A stretch of 64,000 nucleotides of DNA from Microbulbifer celer (GCF_020991125.1 NZ_CP087715.1:3587001-3651000); one strand, 5' to 3'; shown: positions 20,320 to 28,665, counted from the stretch's first letter. A program made the numbers and translations. The notes: generated by a model not told the origin, from the sequence alone.

Positions 20320-20673
20320 TCATTCTTGCTCAATTTCGTGAAGGAAACGCTCTAGAATGTTCCGGCTTTGAGCCAACTTTTCCGCTTTCTGATCGGAAAG
20401 GTGGATTTGCTCGTGCAAGACATTGCGCAGCTCATCACACGGCTCGAAAACTGAACCCTCCCCTCTCACACAGGGTAAAAATTTATGGATTGTCGCTAGG
20501 GTCATACCTGCCGATCCCAGCAGCTTTATGCGCTCAACCGTCTGCACCTCATCTTGCGCGTAATCACGATACCCACTGCTCGTACGCTTCGGCTTCAGCA
20601 GCCCCTCAGCTTCATAGTAACGAAGCATTCGAAGGCTCACACCCGTACGTTTTGATAGCTCCCCTATCCGCAT
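20320..20673 (-). CDS. MerR-family transcriptional regulator
   Basis: 117 residues: an N-terminal winged helix (MRIGELSKRTGVSLRMLRYY) with the EGLLKP and YRDYAQDEV segments of MerR proteins, then a dimerising helix with 'ERFLHEIE' at the end. Start placed at MRIGELS, where MerR proteins begin, rather than ten codons upstream. It diverges from an aminotransferase class IV gene, and a MerR-type operator lies between them, so it most likely controls that gene and itself. No cysteine pattern of a metal sensor is obvious, so the inducer is unknown. Confidence 0.88.
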   Translation of the reverse strand: MRIGELSKRTGVSLRMLRYYEAEGLLKPKRTSSGYRDYAQDEVQTVERIKLLGSAGMTLATIHKFLPCVRGEGSVFEPCDELRNVLHEQIHLSDQKAEKLAQSRNILERFLHEIEQE

Positions 20674-20687
20674 CTCATTTTCCCTTC

Positions 20688-20719
20688 TTGACTCTAACAG
20701 CACTGTCAGGGTTTAGGAT
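20688..20719 (+). promoter_or_regulatory. MerR-type promoter with operator dyad
   Basis: TTGACT (20688-20693) and TAGGAT (20714-20719) are separated by 20 bp, the overlong spacing typical of MerR-activated promoters. The spacer holds an inverted repeat, ACTCTAACAG-CA-CTGTCAGGGT (20691-20712), with 8 of 10 positions paired. It points toward the aminotransferase gene and lies 15 bp upstream of the MerR start. Confidence 0.75.
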
Positions 20720-20747
20720 AGCCAGAATTCAATCAGGAGCCAATGAC

Positions 20748-21563
20748 ATGCCAACCAAATCCAGTGATTACCAACCCCGTATCAATGGGCATCCAGTCAC
20801 CCTTTCCGAAATGAGCCCCTTGGCGTTTGCCGGGTTTGCACACTTCACCGCCATGCAGGTGCGTGACGGAAAAATCAAAGGGCTGGATCTTCACCTGGAA
20901 CGCCTACGAGAAGCTTCTATGGCGTTTTTTGGAAGAGCGCTGCCCGATGAAAAACTGCAGTCCCATATCAGAACAGTCGTTGATGAAGGAGAAAAAGATC
21001 TGTCACTAACCGTTACCATCTTCTCTCACCATGGCGAGTTCAACGCCAATAGCATGGATGTAGAGCCTTCAGTCCTTGTCCGCACAGGCGCGCAGTCCGA
21101 TGGACCCACAGGCCCCTTGAGACTGAGTGCTGTGGAGCATGAACGACCTCTAGCAGCCATTAAGCATGTGGGAGAAGCCGGCAAGACCTACTATCTGCAT
21201 CAAGCCATACGCCAGGGCTTCGATGATGCGGCCTTCGTGGATAGGCATGGATGCCTAAGCGAAGCGACAATATGGAACCTGGTTTTTTGGGATGGTGAAA
21301 CCGTGATCTGGCCCAAGGCTGACATACTGAAAGGCACCATGATGGGCATAATTCAGCGTCAACTTGAACGCCTTAATATTCCACAGCGTCACGAAGCCAT
21401 CACATTTAAACGTCTAGGAGAACTGTCTGGCGCTGCCGTGATGAATTCATGGACACCCGGAATTCCAGTAACCGCCATAGCTTCTAATGTCCTCGAGGAA
21501 AAAAAGCCGTTCATCAACCTGCTCCACAAGGCCTACGAGGCTGAGCCCGCCAATTTACCTTAA
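20748..21563 (+). CDS. Aminotransferase class IV family protein
   Basis: 271-residue PLP-dependent enzyme of fold type IV (branched-chain aminotransferase / aminodeoxychorismate lyase group). Landmarks: a catalytic-type lysine in LAAIKHVGEAG and the cofactor-binding GCLSEATIWNLVFWDGE. Start ATG has CAGGAG 8 nt upstream; the longer open frame overlaps the MerR gene and is not coding. It is one of the very few plus-strand genes in the accessory block, opposite to the cassette direction, with its own MerR-type promoter and a strong hairpin downstream. The substrate cannot be named. Confidence 0.85.
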   Translation: MPTKSSDYQPRINGHPVTLSEMSPLAFAGFAHFTAMQVRDGKIKGLDLHLERLREASMAFFGRALPDEKLQSHIRTVVDEGEKDLSLTVTIFSHHGEFNANSMDVEPSVLVRTGAQSDGPTGPLRLSAVEHERPLAAIKHVGEAGKTYYLHQAIRQGFDDAAFVDRHGCLSEATIWNLVFWDGETVIWPKADILKGTMMGIIQRQLERLNIPQRHEAITFKRLGELSGAAVMNSWTPGIPVTAIASNVLEEKKPFINLLHKAYEAEPANLP

Positions 21564-21618
21564 GGATAGCTCGCTTGCTGACAATTCACAGGTGAGAGAA
21601 ATTTCGACATGGCTGGAT

Positions 21619-21648
21619 GGAAAGTTGGGGTGCGCGCCCCAACTTTCC
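21619..21648 (+). terminator. Hairpin terminator after the aminotransferase
   Basis: Perfect 12-bp stem (GGAAAGTTGGGG / CCCCAACTTTCC) with a 6-nt loop, 55 nt after the stop codon, followed by a weak T-rich run. Probably an intrinsic terminator that insulates this unit from the opposing array transcription. Confidence 0.65.
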
Positions 21649-21727
21649 TTGCTTGAAGGCCGCCTATAGTCAGTAGAAACATATGTTCTAGTTCTTGCAA
21701 GACTACTCAACCTCTGCACCAAACAAT

Positions 21728-21805
21728 TTCTAACGTTCGGCTCACGCGCCGGCTTGTAGCCGCGAAGCGGCGGGAAATTGGTCTCTGTGCAACCGATTGT
21801 TAAGT
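21728..21805 (-). repeat. attC site (short, 78 bp)
   Basis: Cores TTCTAAC and GTTAAGT with an inner pair of complementary arms (CGCCGGCTTG...CGGCGGG). The stretch from here to about 22113 has no gene; it holds this site, a decayed attC-like piece near 21890 and another near 22040. Confidence 0.65.
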
Positions 21806-21889
21806 GTCTTGGATTCATATTGCGGCTCGCTCGTCACAACGGCCCAGTTCAAAGTTACCGATTTTGAACTCCACTATCCTCTCCCTGAA

Positions 21890-21935
21890 CATTTAACGCC
21901 GCAGACACACGCTTGTCGCGTGCTCTGCCTTATAT
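21890..21935 (-). repeat. Degenerate attC-like fragment
   Basis: TTTAACGCCGCAGACACACGC followed by TTGTCGCGTGCTCTGC, closely like the decayed element at 20167. Only the left core is readable. The core differs by one base from the GTTAAGT core at 21799, so these two could be the ends of a tiny gene-less cassette of about 90 bp. Confidence 0.4.
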
Positions 21936-22039
21936 GGTATTTACCACTAATCTCGGCCAGATTTCCAACGATCTTTTGATGAAAACGCGTGTAGCTTATC
22001 CCAGACCAAGTTTTTAACAAATCCCGCAGCAAGACACCA

Positions 22040-22113
22040 ATCCGACAATTCCGGCGCATCAGGCAAATTGGAGCGAGGGACGCGCGGAAATTTGGTCCGC
22101 CTGCCGCCGCTCG
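22040..22113 (-). repeat. Degenerate attC-like element
   Basis: Contains CAAATTGGAGCGAGGGACG and CGGAAATTTGGTCCG, like the intact short attC at 30123 (AAAATTGGAGCGCAGCGG, AAATTTTGTCC). The outer cores are lost. It sits directly after the GNAT remnant in the cassette direction, as an attC should. Confidence 0.45.
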
Positions 22114-22190
22114 TTACGAGTGATACGCTATGATGAGCTCAGGGTGCCCGGTGTGCTCATCGAATTGCTCTCGAAGTAAAGTAAATCCTG
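22114..22190 (-). pseudogene. C-terminal remnant of a second GNAT acetyltransferase gene
   Basis: In one frame this 77-nt stretch reads GFTLLREQFDEHTGHPELII then AYHS and a stop, nearly the same as the last 25 residues of the intact GNAT protein at 22742-23167 (DEQIDEHTGHPELIMEYHS). The rest of the gene is missing; the GFA gene begins about 50 nt away. It is therefore a leftover of a duplicated or recombined cassette. Confidence 0.8.
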
Positions 22191-22238
22191 TAGCGCAGAA
22201 AGATGGGCGTCCGATGTAGGGCCGAAGGCTAGAACGAA

Positions 22239-22658
22239 CTACAACAATTTGTTGAGTGATTCCAGGCTATCAGGCCCACCATCGAACCGAATACAATCGA
22301 CAGATTCATCCTCCCAAAGGGCCGCGGATGTTGTGTGGAGGTGAACAGAAACCCTTGAAGTGGTCAGTCCATTAAGCAAACCGGCTGGCACCCAAACCAT
22401 GCCGGTGCTCCTCAGAATATTGGGAACCGGACTCCCACACACTGAACAAAAGTCAGTCTGATAACCGCTTGGCTTTTGATAAGACCTGATCTCATCTTGA
22501 CCAGACACCCAACGAAAACTGTTGCCCGGCACAAAAGTAGCAGCATTAGCGGCCGCCCCTGTAGCTTTTCGGCACAGCGAACAATGACATTGATAGAGGT
22601 TCGGTATCTCCCCATCGATTTCGAACTGCACGTTTCCGCAGAGACATTCACCTTGCAT
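22239..22658 (-). CDS. GFA family protein (glutathione-dependent formaldehyde-activating-like)
   Basis: 139-residue zinc protein of the GFA/CENP-V fold. Cysteine motifs in order: CLCGNVQF at 5-12, CHCSLCRKATG near 24-34 and FCSVCGSPVPN near residue 70, the usual ligands. Family members are often annotated as glutathione-dependent formaldehyde-activating enzymes, but that activity is proven for few. Located between the GNAT remnant and a decayed attC. Confidence 0.88.
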   Translation of the reverse strand: MQGECLCGNVQFEIDGEIPNLYQCHCSLCRKATGAAANAATFVPGNSFRWVSGQDEIRSYQKPSGYQTDFCSVCGSPVPNILRSTGMVWVPAGLLNGLTTSRVSVHLHTTSAALWEDESVDCIRFDGGPDSLESLNKLL

Positions 22659-22674
22659 CGATCAACCCTTTGAT

Positions 22675-22746
22675 ATTTAGCACCGCGCTTAGCGGAAAAT
22701 ATGGACGCGCAGCGGATTACTTGTCCGACCGCAGAACATTTTTACG
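22675..22746 (-). repeat. Degenerate attC-like element
   Basis: TTTAGCACCGCGCTTAGCGG...GGACGCGCAGCGG...GTCCGACCGC follows the arm layout of the array's attC sites, but both cores are altered (TTTAGC, TTTACG). It follows the GNAT stop in the cassette direction. Confidence 0.45.
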
Positions 22747-23167
22747 AGTGATACTCCATGATCAGTTCAGGGTGGCCAGTATGCTCGTCGATTTGCTCAT
22801 CAAGGAAAATAAACCCATGTTTTTCATAGAAATTGATGCTAGGAACATTCTCTTTGTAAACGGAGAGTTGCAAGCTCTCTCGCCTGTTTTTAGCGTCATT
22901 AAGCAAGGCTGTTCCAATTCCCTTGCCTTGTGATTCTGGAGTCACAAAGATCGCAGCCAAAGTGTTTCCGTATAGGCTATAGAATCCGTTAATTTTCTCC
23001 TCATATTCCAGTACAAATGTCTCCGATGCAGGAATGTATACATCCCGCATCTCACTGACCTTTGACTCCCAAAAATTAGGTTCGATGAAGTTATGAGCTT
23101 CGATCGACGCAGCAAGCCAAATCGCTAAGACTTGATCAACATCGGCTTGCCTATACTCGCGAATCAT
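22742..23167 (-). CDS. GNAT family N-acetyltransferase (cassette)
   Basis: 141-residue GNAT fold enzyme using acetyl-CoA. Motif A is FVTPESQGKGIGTALLNDAK, with the QGKGIG acetyl-CoA loop at about residues 79-84; the C-terminal NFYEKHGF strand-helix is typical. The substrate is unknown. A second, broken copy of its C-terminus lies at 22114-22190, so the gene or its cassette was duplicated here. Confidence 0.9.
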   Translation of the reverse strand: MIREYRQADVDQVLAIWLAASIEAHNFIEPNFWESKVSEMRDVYIPASETFVLEYEEKINGFYSLYGNTLAAIFVTPESQGKGIGTALLNDAKNRRESLQLSVYKENVPSINFYEKHGFIFLDEQIDEHTGHPELIMEYHS

Positions 23168-23236
23168 TTGACTATTTCCTATTACTCATACCATCTGGCT
23201 CATTTGCGCCACTTTACGCTCAAATGGAGCTACTTG

Positions 23237-23683
23237 TTAATCGCTTTCACATAGCACGGAATGAAGTAAATCAGGAATCCAGTCTGGCTTGAACTGAGAA
23301 GCTTTTTCTTCGCGCATTTCAGCTAAACTCCACCATCTCCATTCTTGAATAGTACACTTTTCCTCATCCGTCCATTTCGCTGGAGATACCTCTGCACCTG
23401 AAGGCCATTTAACCAAGAAGTATTTTTCGAGCCAGCGAGCTGGTACCGACCTCGCTACTGCGTATACTTCATCACGATCTCTTAGCACCTCTCCAACTTC
23501 CTGTATTAGCCCCGTTTCCTCATACAGCTCACGCTTCGCAGCATCGACATAGCCTTCACCAGGCTTCAGCTCTCCTCCCACTGTTGCCCAAAACGGTGGC
23601 TGGTGCTCGTCATTGTAAAAAAACAGCAATAACCGTCCTGATTCGTCAACGATTATGAGCCGTGATGATTTTCTTGTTTCCAT
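23237..23683 (-). CDS. NUDIX hydrolase (cassette)
   Basis: 148-residue NUDIX protein that would hydrolyse a nucleoside-diphosphate-linked compound. The Nudix box is complete: GGELKPGEGYVDAAKREL then YEETGL. A NUDIX protein is a common type of integron cassette product. Its 3' end meets CTTGTTAATC, which may be the remains of an attC core; the site at 23712 lies upstream. Confidence 0.9.
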   Translation of the reverse strand: METRKSSRLIIVDESGRLLLFFYNDEHQPPFWATVGGELKPGEGYVDAAKRELYEETGLIQEVGEVLRDRDEVYAVARSVPARWLEKYFLVKWPSGAEVSPAKWTDEEKCTIQEWRWWSLAEMREEKASQFKPDWIPDLLHSVLCESD

Positions 23684-23711
23684 TGTCTAAAACTCCATGA
23701 CCGCTTCGAAC

Positions 23712-23796
23712 TCTTAGCGCCGCTCAACACGCGCGGTTTTGGAATGGAGGCGTAGCCGCAATGTAAAAACCGTCGCCGTGACTGGCATGATTAGGC
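23712..23796 (-). repeat. attC-like site, both cores mutated (85 bp)
   Basis: Same element type as 35549-35633: GCCGCTCAACACGCGCGG...GGAATGGAGGCG...CCGTCGCCGTGACTGGCAT. The cores are TCTTAGC and ATTAGGC instead of YYYAAC and GTTRRR, so it is likely inactive. The HAD gene ends inside it. Confidence 0.65.
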
Positions 23797-24462
23797 CTCA
23801 CTACCGCTAAGGGCTTTACTCACGTACTCGATTGCCTCCGGCATGCCGTCGAGAACCGCAACTGCCAAACTAAAGTCTTGGTGCTTAGACATTTCTGTAG
23901 GCACTGCCACACAATCGATACCAGCCCGGAACGCAGCTTCAAGCCCATGCTGAGTATCTTCAATTGCCAGACACTCAGCAGCGGAGACACCGAGCTGCTG
24001 GAGCGCCAGCAAATAGCAGTCAGGCGCAGGCTTACTTGCTCGGACGTCATCTCCTGAGACGACAGCAGAGAAATAGTCCTTAAACTCGTTGACCCGTAGC
24101 GTTGTTTGAACACCACGCGCGCTGGCGCCCGTCACAACAGCTAGCTTCAACCCTGCGCTGTGAAAGCAAGATATGGCCTCTTCTGCTCCTGGCATCAAAG
24201 GAAACGCTTGCCGATCAAGATACTCTCGTGTTGCGGCGTTCTTCGCCTCCGCGAGCTGTTCCGGTGGATCATCGATACTTAACCTCTGTACCAAGTCTAC
24301 GGCATTGGCAGGTGTTGGTACGCCTGCATAGCGCGCCTTGTACTGCTGCTCCGTTAAAGTAAAACCGTAGCGTTGAAGAACTCGCGCCCACATGCTGTAG
24401 TGGATGGGCTCGGAGTTGACGAGCGTGCCGTCGTGGTCAAATAGAACTGCGCGAAGTTGCAT
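23791..24462 (-). CDS. HAD-IA family hydrolase (beta-phosphoglucomutase-like)
   Basis: 223-residue haloacid dehalogenase-fold phosphatase or mutase. Motif I is LFDHDGTLVNSEP (nucleophile Asp), the SK of motif III lies in DVRASKPAPD, and motif IV is IEDTQHG. The helical cap follows motif I, as in subfamily IA. Start placed at MQLRAVLF, next to the first strand; an ATG six codons upstream is possible. The tail of a group II intron lies directly upstream, so its original cassette boundary is lost. Confidence 0.9.
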   Translation of the reverse strand: MQLRAVLFDHDGTLVNSEPIHYSMWARVLQRYGFTLTEQQYKARYAGVPTPANAVDLVQRLSIDDPPEQLAEAKNAATREYLDRQAFPLMPGAEEAISCFHSAGLKLAVVTGASARGVQTTLRVNEFKDYFSAVVSGDDVRASKPAPDCYLLALQQLGVSAAECLAIEDTQHGLEAAFRAGIDCVAVPTEMSKHQDFSLAVAVLDGMPEAIEYVSKALSGSEA

Positions 24463-24492
24463 ATGGTTTCCGAGAGACATAATTTGTGAAGC

Positions 24493-24743
24493 ACCGAGTA
24501 GCCGGGAGCCGTTACCGGCCCCAGGCCTCTAAGAACCGTACGTGCGGGTTTCCTCGCATACGGCTCAAGCCCCTCAAAGGTTCAGGCTGAACCCGGTGAT
24601 TTGACTCATTATCAATTCTGTCCTGCACCTTACGATGCCAAGATGCATCCTGCAATATGGTGAGCCGCAGCTGTGCCTGGACATAATTGCAACGCTCTAG
24701 CCAAACCACCTTCGCAATACGTCGCTAAGGCGGGGGAAGATCA
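24493..24743 (-). mobile_element. 5'-truncated group II intron remnant (domains V and VI)
   Basis: The minus strand at 24533-24566 is a 34-nt hairpin with the domain V hallmarks: GAGCCGTATGCG, GAAA loop, and CGTACGGTTC. A domain VI-like hairpin follows and ends GGCTACTCGG at 24493, a typical intron 3' end. No reverse transcriptase reading frame remains; about 170 nt upstream of domain V is unassigned and runs into half an attC site. Intron class cannot be fixed from this piece. It replaced the far half of the attC. Confidence 0.7.
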
Positions 24744-24769
24744 ACGTCGGCTGCATTGCTTGGTTATAA
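24744..24769 (-). repeat. Half attC site truncated at the intron remnant
   Basis: ACGTCGGCTGCATTGCTTGGTTATAAC is identical in layout to the right half of intact sites such as 33479-33595. Its GTTATAAC core matches the core at 25202, the start of the same cassette. The other half is missing. Confidence 0.75.
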
Positions 24770-25195
24770 CTAGTCCTTGGTGTCACCACCCTTGTCCCTC
24801 CTGTATTGCTCATCAGCCTTAATTAGAAGATGCCCAATAAATCCTACGAATAAAACGGTTACAAAATAGAAAAGCATTGGGTTATCTTCAAAAGAAACTT
24901 CATACGTTCTTGTGACTAACTTCCCCGAGAAAATTGAAGCAACTAAAGCAATGAAAATTGTGACTGCAAATACTAAGCTACCCTTCCAGTCTTTGGACTG
25001 TTTTTCTTTTTGATGTGCTACTTCTTTAAGCCTATTTAAAAGCTCTTCATCTTCTTCTCTAGGGTTTTCAATCCTAAGTTGAATTTTATCTCTAATTTCC
25101 TTGGCCCTTTCAGGATACAGGTTTGTATCCACACTTTCTGCGGCTTCATAAAGTTCCTGTAGGCTGTACTTTTCGTAATCAGGTTTTCTGTTCAT
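24770..25195 (-). CDS. Unknown membrane protein with N-terminal YSLQEL...YPERAKEI module (cassette)
   Basis: 141 residues, not a family I can name. The N-terminal ~40 residues (YEKYSLQELYEAAESVD, then YPERAKEIRDKI) form a short helical module also found in the RDD-family cassette at 31897. A charged helix follows, then two TM helices (about residues 73-91 and 106-126) and a basic/acidic C-terminal tail. Both cassette cores match (GTTATAAC), but its attC is cut by a group II intron remnant. Confidence 0.75.
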   Translation of the reverse strand: MNRKPDYEKYSLQELYEAAESVDTNLYPERAKEIRDKIQLRIENPREEDEELLNRLKEVAHQKEKQSKDWKGSLVFAVTIFIALVASIFSGKLVTRTYEVSFEDNPMLFYFVTVLFVGFIGHLLIKADEQYRRDKGGDTKD

Positions 25196-25201
25196 TGCAG
25201 G

Positions 25202-25320
25202 TTATAACGCCGAGCTCTAGGGCAGACCACGCTATGTGCCTTTTATGCGAAAATGCGAGCGTATCGAGTCGCATAAAAGGTGCATAGCGTGGGATGTCCC
25301 TCAGGAGCGAATTGTTAGAG
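25202..25320 (-). repeat. attC site (119 bp)
   Basis: Cores TTATAAC and GTTAGAG, inner arms CTATGTGCCTTTTATGCG / CGCATAAAAGGTGCATAG, centre GAAAATGCGAGCG. Same type as the site at 32497-32615. Confidence 0.85.
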
Positions 25321-25599
25321 CTAGACCTCGCCGCGGCTGAAATCTTTGATTTGATCTCCGAAAATAGAGGCCGCCTCCGTTTCTAGGCGCTCTTTCAAGC
25401 CGACAACCTCCAAGCAATCATTGCCAGCATCAGCAGCTTCATCTTCATCTTCATCTTCATCTTCATCTTCATCTTCATCTTCATCAGTAGAGTTCTCTGC
25501 TATATCCTTTAAGCGCTGAATTTCTCTTGAAAGAGACTCTAAAACGACCCTGGTTTCCCAGTCTAAAAGTGAAGTTTTAAGCTCTCGTAGAACACTCAT
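25321..25599 (-). CDS. Small acidic protein with (Glu-Asp)n repeat (cassette)
   Basis: 92 residues, unrecognised. N-terminal amphipathic helix (LDWETRVVLESLSREIQRLK), an acidic run of alternating Glu and Asp encoded by eight perfect TTCATC repeats (25438-25485), then LEVVGLKERLETEAASIFGD. No signal or TM segment. Its attC core (GTTAGAG) should recur upstream of the start but does not; an IS3-family element lies 61 nt upstream instead, so the cassette's 5' end was deleted. Confidence 0.7.
   Translation of the reverse strand: MSVLRELKTSLLDWETRVVLESLSREIQRLKDIAENSTDEDEDEDEDEDEDEDEAADAGNDCLEVVGLKERLETEAASIFGDQIKDFSRGEV
25438..25485. repeat. Hexanucleotide microsatellite (TTCATC)8
   Basis: Eight perfect tandem copies inside the 92-residue gene, giving alternating acidic residues. 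Unit length is a multiple of three, so slippage would change protein length without shifting the frame. Confidence 0.95.
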
Positions 25600-25668
25600 T
25601 ATGAAACCTGCTTCTTAAATACCTTTTGACACTTCATGGCCAATTTAGAAAGAAGCCCCTTGTAGTGG

Positions 25669-26846
<1,178 letters not shown>

Positions 26847-26918
26847 TAATTCACCTGATCTCGTTGAGCATGATAATATCACTCAAAGTCAGGTGGCCAA
26901 ATTCAGTGTGCCACTACA

Positions 26919-27024
26919 GCGCTCACCGGCGGACAATGCTAAGCACCTTTGTGCGAAAATGGGAGCGCAGCGACCAGCACAAAGGTGCTTAGCGTTGGCC
27001 GTCCGGTGCAGCGCTTGGTTAGCC
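26919..27024 (-). repeat. attC site truncated by the IS
   Basis: Lacks the left core (TAACGCC is missing) and begins at GCGCTCACCGGCGG directly after the IS end; the rest, with arms GCTAAGCACCTTTGTGCG / CAGCACAAAGGTGCTTAGC and core GTTAGCC, is intact. The core matches GGCTAAC at 27357. Confidence 0.85.
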
Positions 27025-27027
27025 ACG

Positions 27028-27327
27028 CTACTTGAACCAGCGCTCATACAGAACCGTATGGCAGCGCGCTGCTATGCAGCCGAACACCCATATTAAAACA
27101 CCGAAGAAACCAATTAGAGTCCAAACACCCAGCGCCACAAGGGAGAACCCATCCTTGTTTGTCGCGTCTATAGCTTGCGGCAAAACATCCTTAATCATTA
27201 GACCCCAGTAACCCGCGACCATGAAAGATGCGGCGCCAATTATTACTGCCCATACACTTTTCAGGCTCGAAAACGACTTTCTTTCTTTTTCCTTGGTGCC
27301 GCCAATTGCTGAATTTTCAAAACTCAT
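27028..27327 (-). CDS. Unknown two-TM membrane protein (cassette)
   Basis: 99 residues, not recognised. Charged N-terminus (GGTKEKERKSFSSLK), then two TM helices (about residues 25-45 and 62-84) and a short cytoplasmic tail. Start at MSFENS, with GGAG upstream; the longer open frame is a translation of the attC site and was rejected. Cassette cores GTTAGCC match at both ends. Confidence 0.65.
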   Translation of the reverse strand: MSFENSAIGGTKEKERKSFSSLKSVWAVIIGAASFMVAGYWGLMIKDVLPQAIDATNKDGFSLVALGVWTLIGFFGVLIWVFGCIAARCHTVLYERWFK

Positions 27328-27356
27328 AATCAATCTCCATATTTTGGCTTTTGGGT

Positions 27357-27475
27357 GGCTAACGCCGCGCTCAGGGGCGGCTAAATTTGTGTGCTTGATT
27401 GCGCAAAAATGGGAGCGGAGCGACCGCGCAATAAAGTGCGCAAAGTTAGCCGTCCGCTGCAGCGCTTGGTTAGTT
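27357..27475 (-). repeat. attC site (119 bp)
   Basis: Cores GGCTAAC and GTTAGTT; central block GCGCAAAAATGGGAGCGGAG and arms CTAAATTTGTG / CAAAGTTAG. Boundary between the 27028 and 27470 cassettes. Confidence 0.88.
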
Positions 27476-27946
27476 GCGATCAAGGCCTAGTGGTATGCTG
27501 TTTACTTGATCAGCATACGCGTTTCTAAAACTAAACTGCCCCAGAAGACCAGATCCGCCGTTTATCAGCTTGAGGAACATGGCAGCATGGGAGTACAACC
27601 TTCTGTCTTTGCTTCTGCATGATAAATTTAGATAACCCTCCCAATACTCCCCGACGAGATTGTAATCAATATTCAACTTGCGCTCTGAAGATACAAAATT
27701 AAACTGCATGGACCCCGTTATCTTGTGGGCATTTTGACTCAATACAACTGAAAACGTACTTACGCTTTCAGAATCTTCATCTCGATACTCCGCGTACCAA
27801 CTTCCAGAAATGTCAGCTCCTTGATACCGAAACCCTTGATACCAAGGAATGATTATTTTCACCCAAAATTCTTTAACCAGAAAGATAAGGCATGCGGTAA
27901 GCACACCAGATAAGACACCGATCAGAATCGTCTCTTGAATGCTCAT
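27470..27946 (-). CDS. Unknown membrane-anchored beta-rich protein (cassette)
   Basis: 158 residues. One N-terminal TM helix (about residues 5-27, IGVLSGVLTACLIFLVKEF) followed by a beta-strand-rich domain that starts ADISGSWYAEYRDED. The layout, TM helix plus an 'ISGxW' beta domain, recalls several bacterial membrane effectors of the S-2TM-beta type, but this is a loose resemblance from memory and only one TM helix is seen. Start at the ATG with GAGAG upstream. Its TAA stop is the attC core. Confidence 0.65.
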   Translation of the reverse strand: MSIQETILIGVLSGVLTACLIFLVKEFWVKIIIPWYQGFRYQGADISGSWYAEYRDEDSESVSTFSVVLSQNAHKITGSMQFNFVSSERKLNIDYNLVGEYWEGYLNLSCRSKDRRLYSHAAMFLKLINGGSGLLGQFSFRNAYADQVNSIPLGLDRN

Positions 27947-27959
27947 ATAACTCTCATGC

Positions 27960-28079
27960 AACTAACGCCCAGCGCAGGCGCAGCCAGCGCGGAGCGCATT
28001 TTGTGTTAATGTTTGAGCGACAGCGAGTAACACAAAAGGTGCGTAGCGTTGGCTGTCGCTCTGCCGCTGTTTGTTATGC
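27960..28079 (-). repeat. attC site (120 bp, CAGCGCAGGC type)
   Basis: Cores AACTAAC and GTTATGC. The interior (CCCAGCGCAGGCGCAGCCAGC...) is nearly identical to the sites at 28541 and 31783, differing at a few bases. Confidence 0.9.
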
Positions 28080-28523
28080 ATTTGCGATACCCGAGAGCTC
28101 AGACAGAGCATCTTCAAGTGCTGCAACAAGTGCTCTATAGGTCTCAATTTTTAATGTTGTTGATTTTTGAACGGAATTATCTAAACGGGCTTTAACTGTT
28201 GCCATATTTACTTTGTATTTATGAAAAAAGAGTGTTGATTTCTCCACATCTTTGGCACTAGAAAAGCAATCAATATTTGAAGTAATTAGATCATAAAGAA
28301 AATCACCAACAACAACTTCACAATATTGTGTTTCTCCGAAAGTTGCATTATTTTTATCGAGAACAACATGATCAATAAGATCGCTCTTGATCAATTCTAG
28401 GTGTTTTACAGCCATGGATGCTATCAACTTGGATTTAGCTCTCCGCTTAAGGCAATCAATGAATTCCTTGATCGCGAGAGCAATAATGGCACCTATAAAA
28501 CCTATTAAAATTTTTTCCCACAT
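28074..28523 (-). CDS. Unknown membrane-anchored helical protein (cassette)
   Basis: 149 residues, unrecognised. One N-terminal TM helix (about 4-19, ILIGFIGAIIALAIKEF), a basic stretch (CLKRRAKSKL), then a mostly helical cytoplasmic domain. The N-terminal anchor resembles those of other small cassette proteins here, but the soluble parts differ. Its TAA stop lies in the attC core, and cores at both ends match (GTTATGC). Confidence 0.68.
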   Translation of the reverse strand: MWEKILIGFIGAIIALAIKEFIDCLKRRAKSKLIASMAVKHLELIKSDLIDHVVLDKNNATFGETQYCEVVVGDFLYDLITSNIDCFSSAKDVEKSTLFFHKYKVNMATVKARLDNSVQKSTTLKIETYRALVAALEDALSELSGIANA

Positions 28524-28540
28524 TACTTTCTATTGCCTAT

Positions 28541-28660
28541 GCATAACGCCCAGCGCAGGCGCAGCCAGCGCGGAGCATATTTTGTGTTAATGTTTGAGCG
28601 CCAGCGAGTAACACAAAAGGTGCGTAGCGTTGGCTGTCGCTCTGCCGCTGATTGTTAAGT
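28541..28660 (-). repeat. attC site (120 bp, CAGCGCAGGC type)
   Basis: Cores GCATAAC and GTTAAGT. Interior nearly identical to 27960-28079. Confidence 0.9.
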
Positions 28661-28665
28661 GGGGG

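Noticed and set aside
24512-24709. 65-codon ORF over the intron remnant
   Set aside because: It translates straight through domain V and domain VI of the group II intron; not a credible protein.
27328-27483. Upstream extension of the 27028 gene
   Set aside because: The additional 52 residues are a translation of the attC at 27357-27475; an ATG with GGAG follows.
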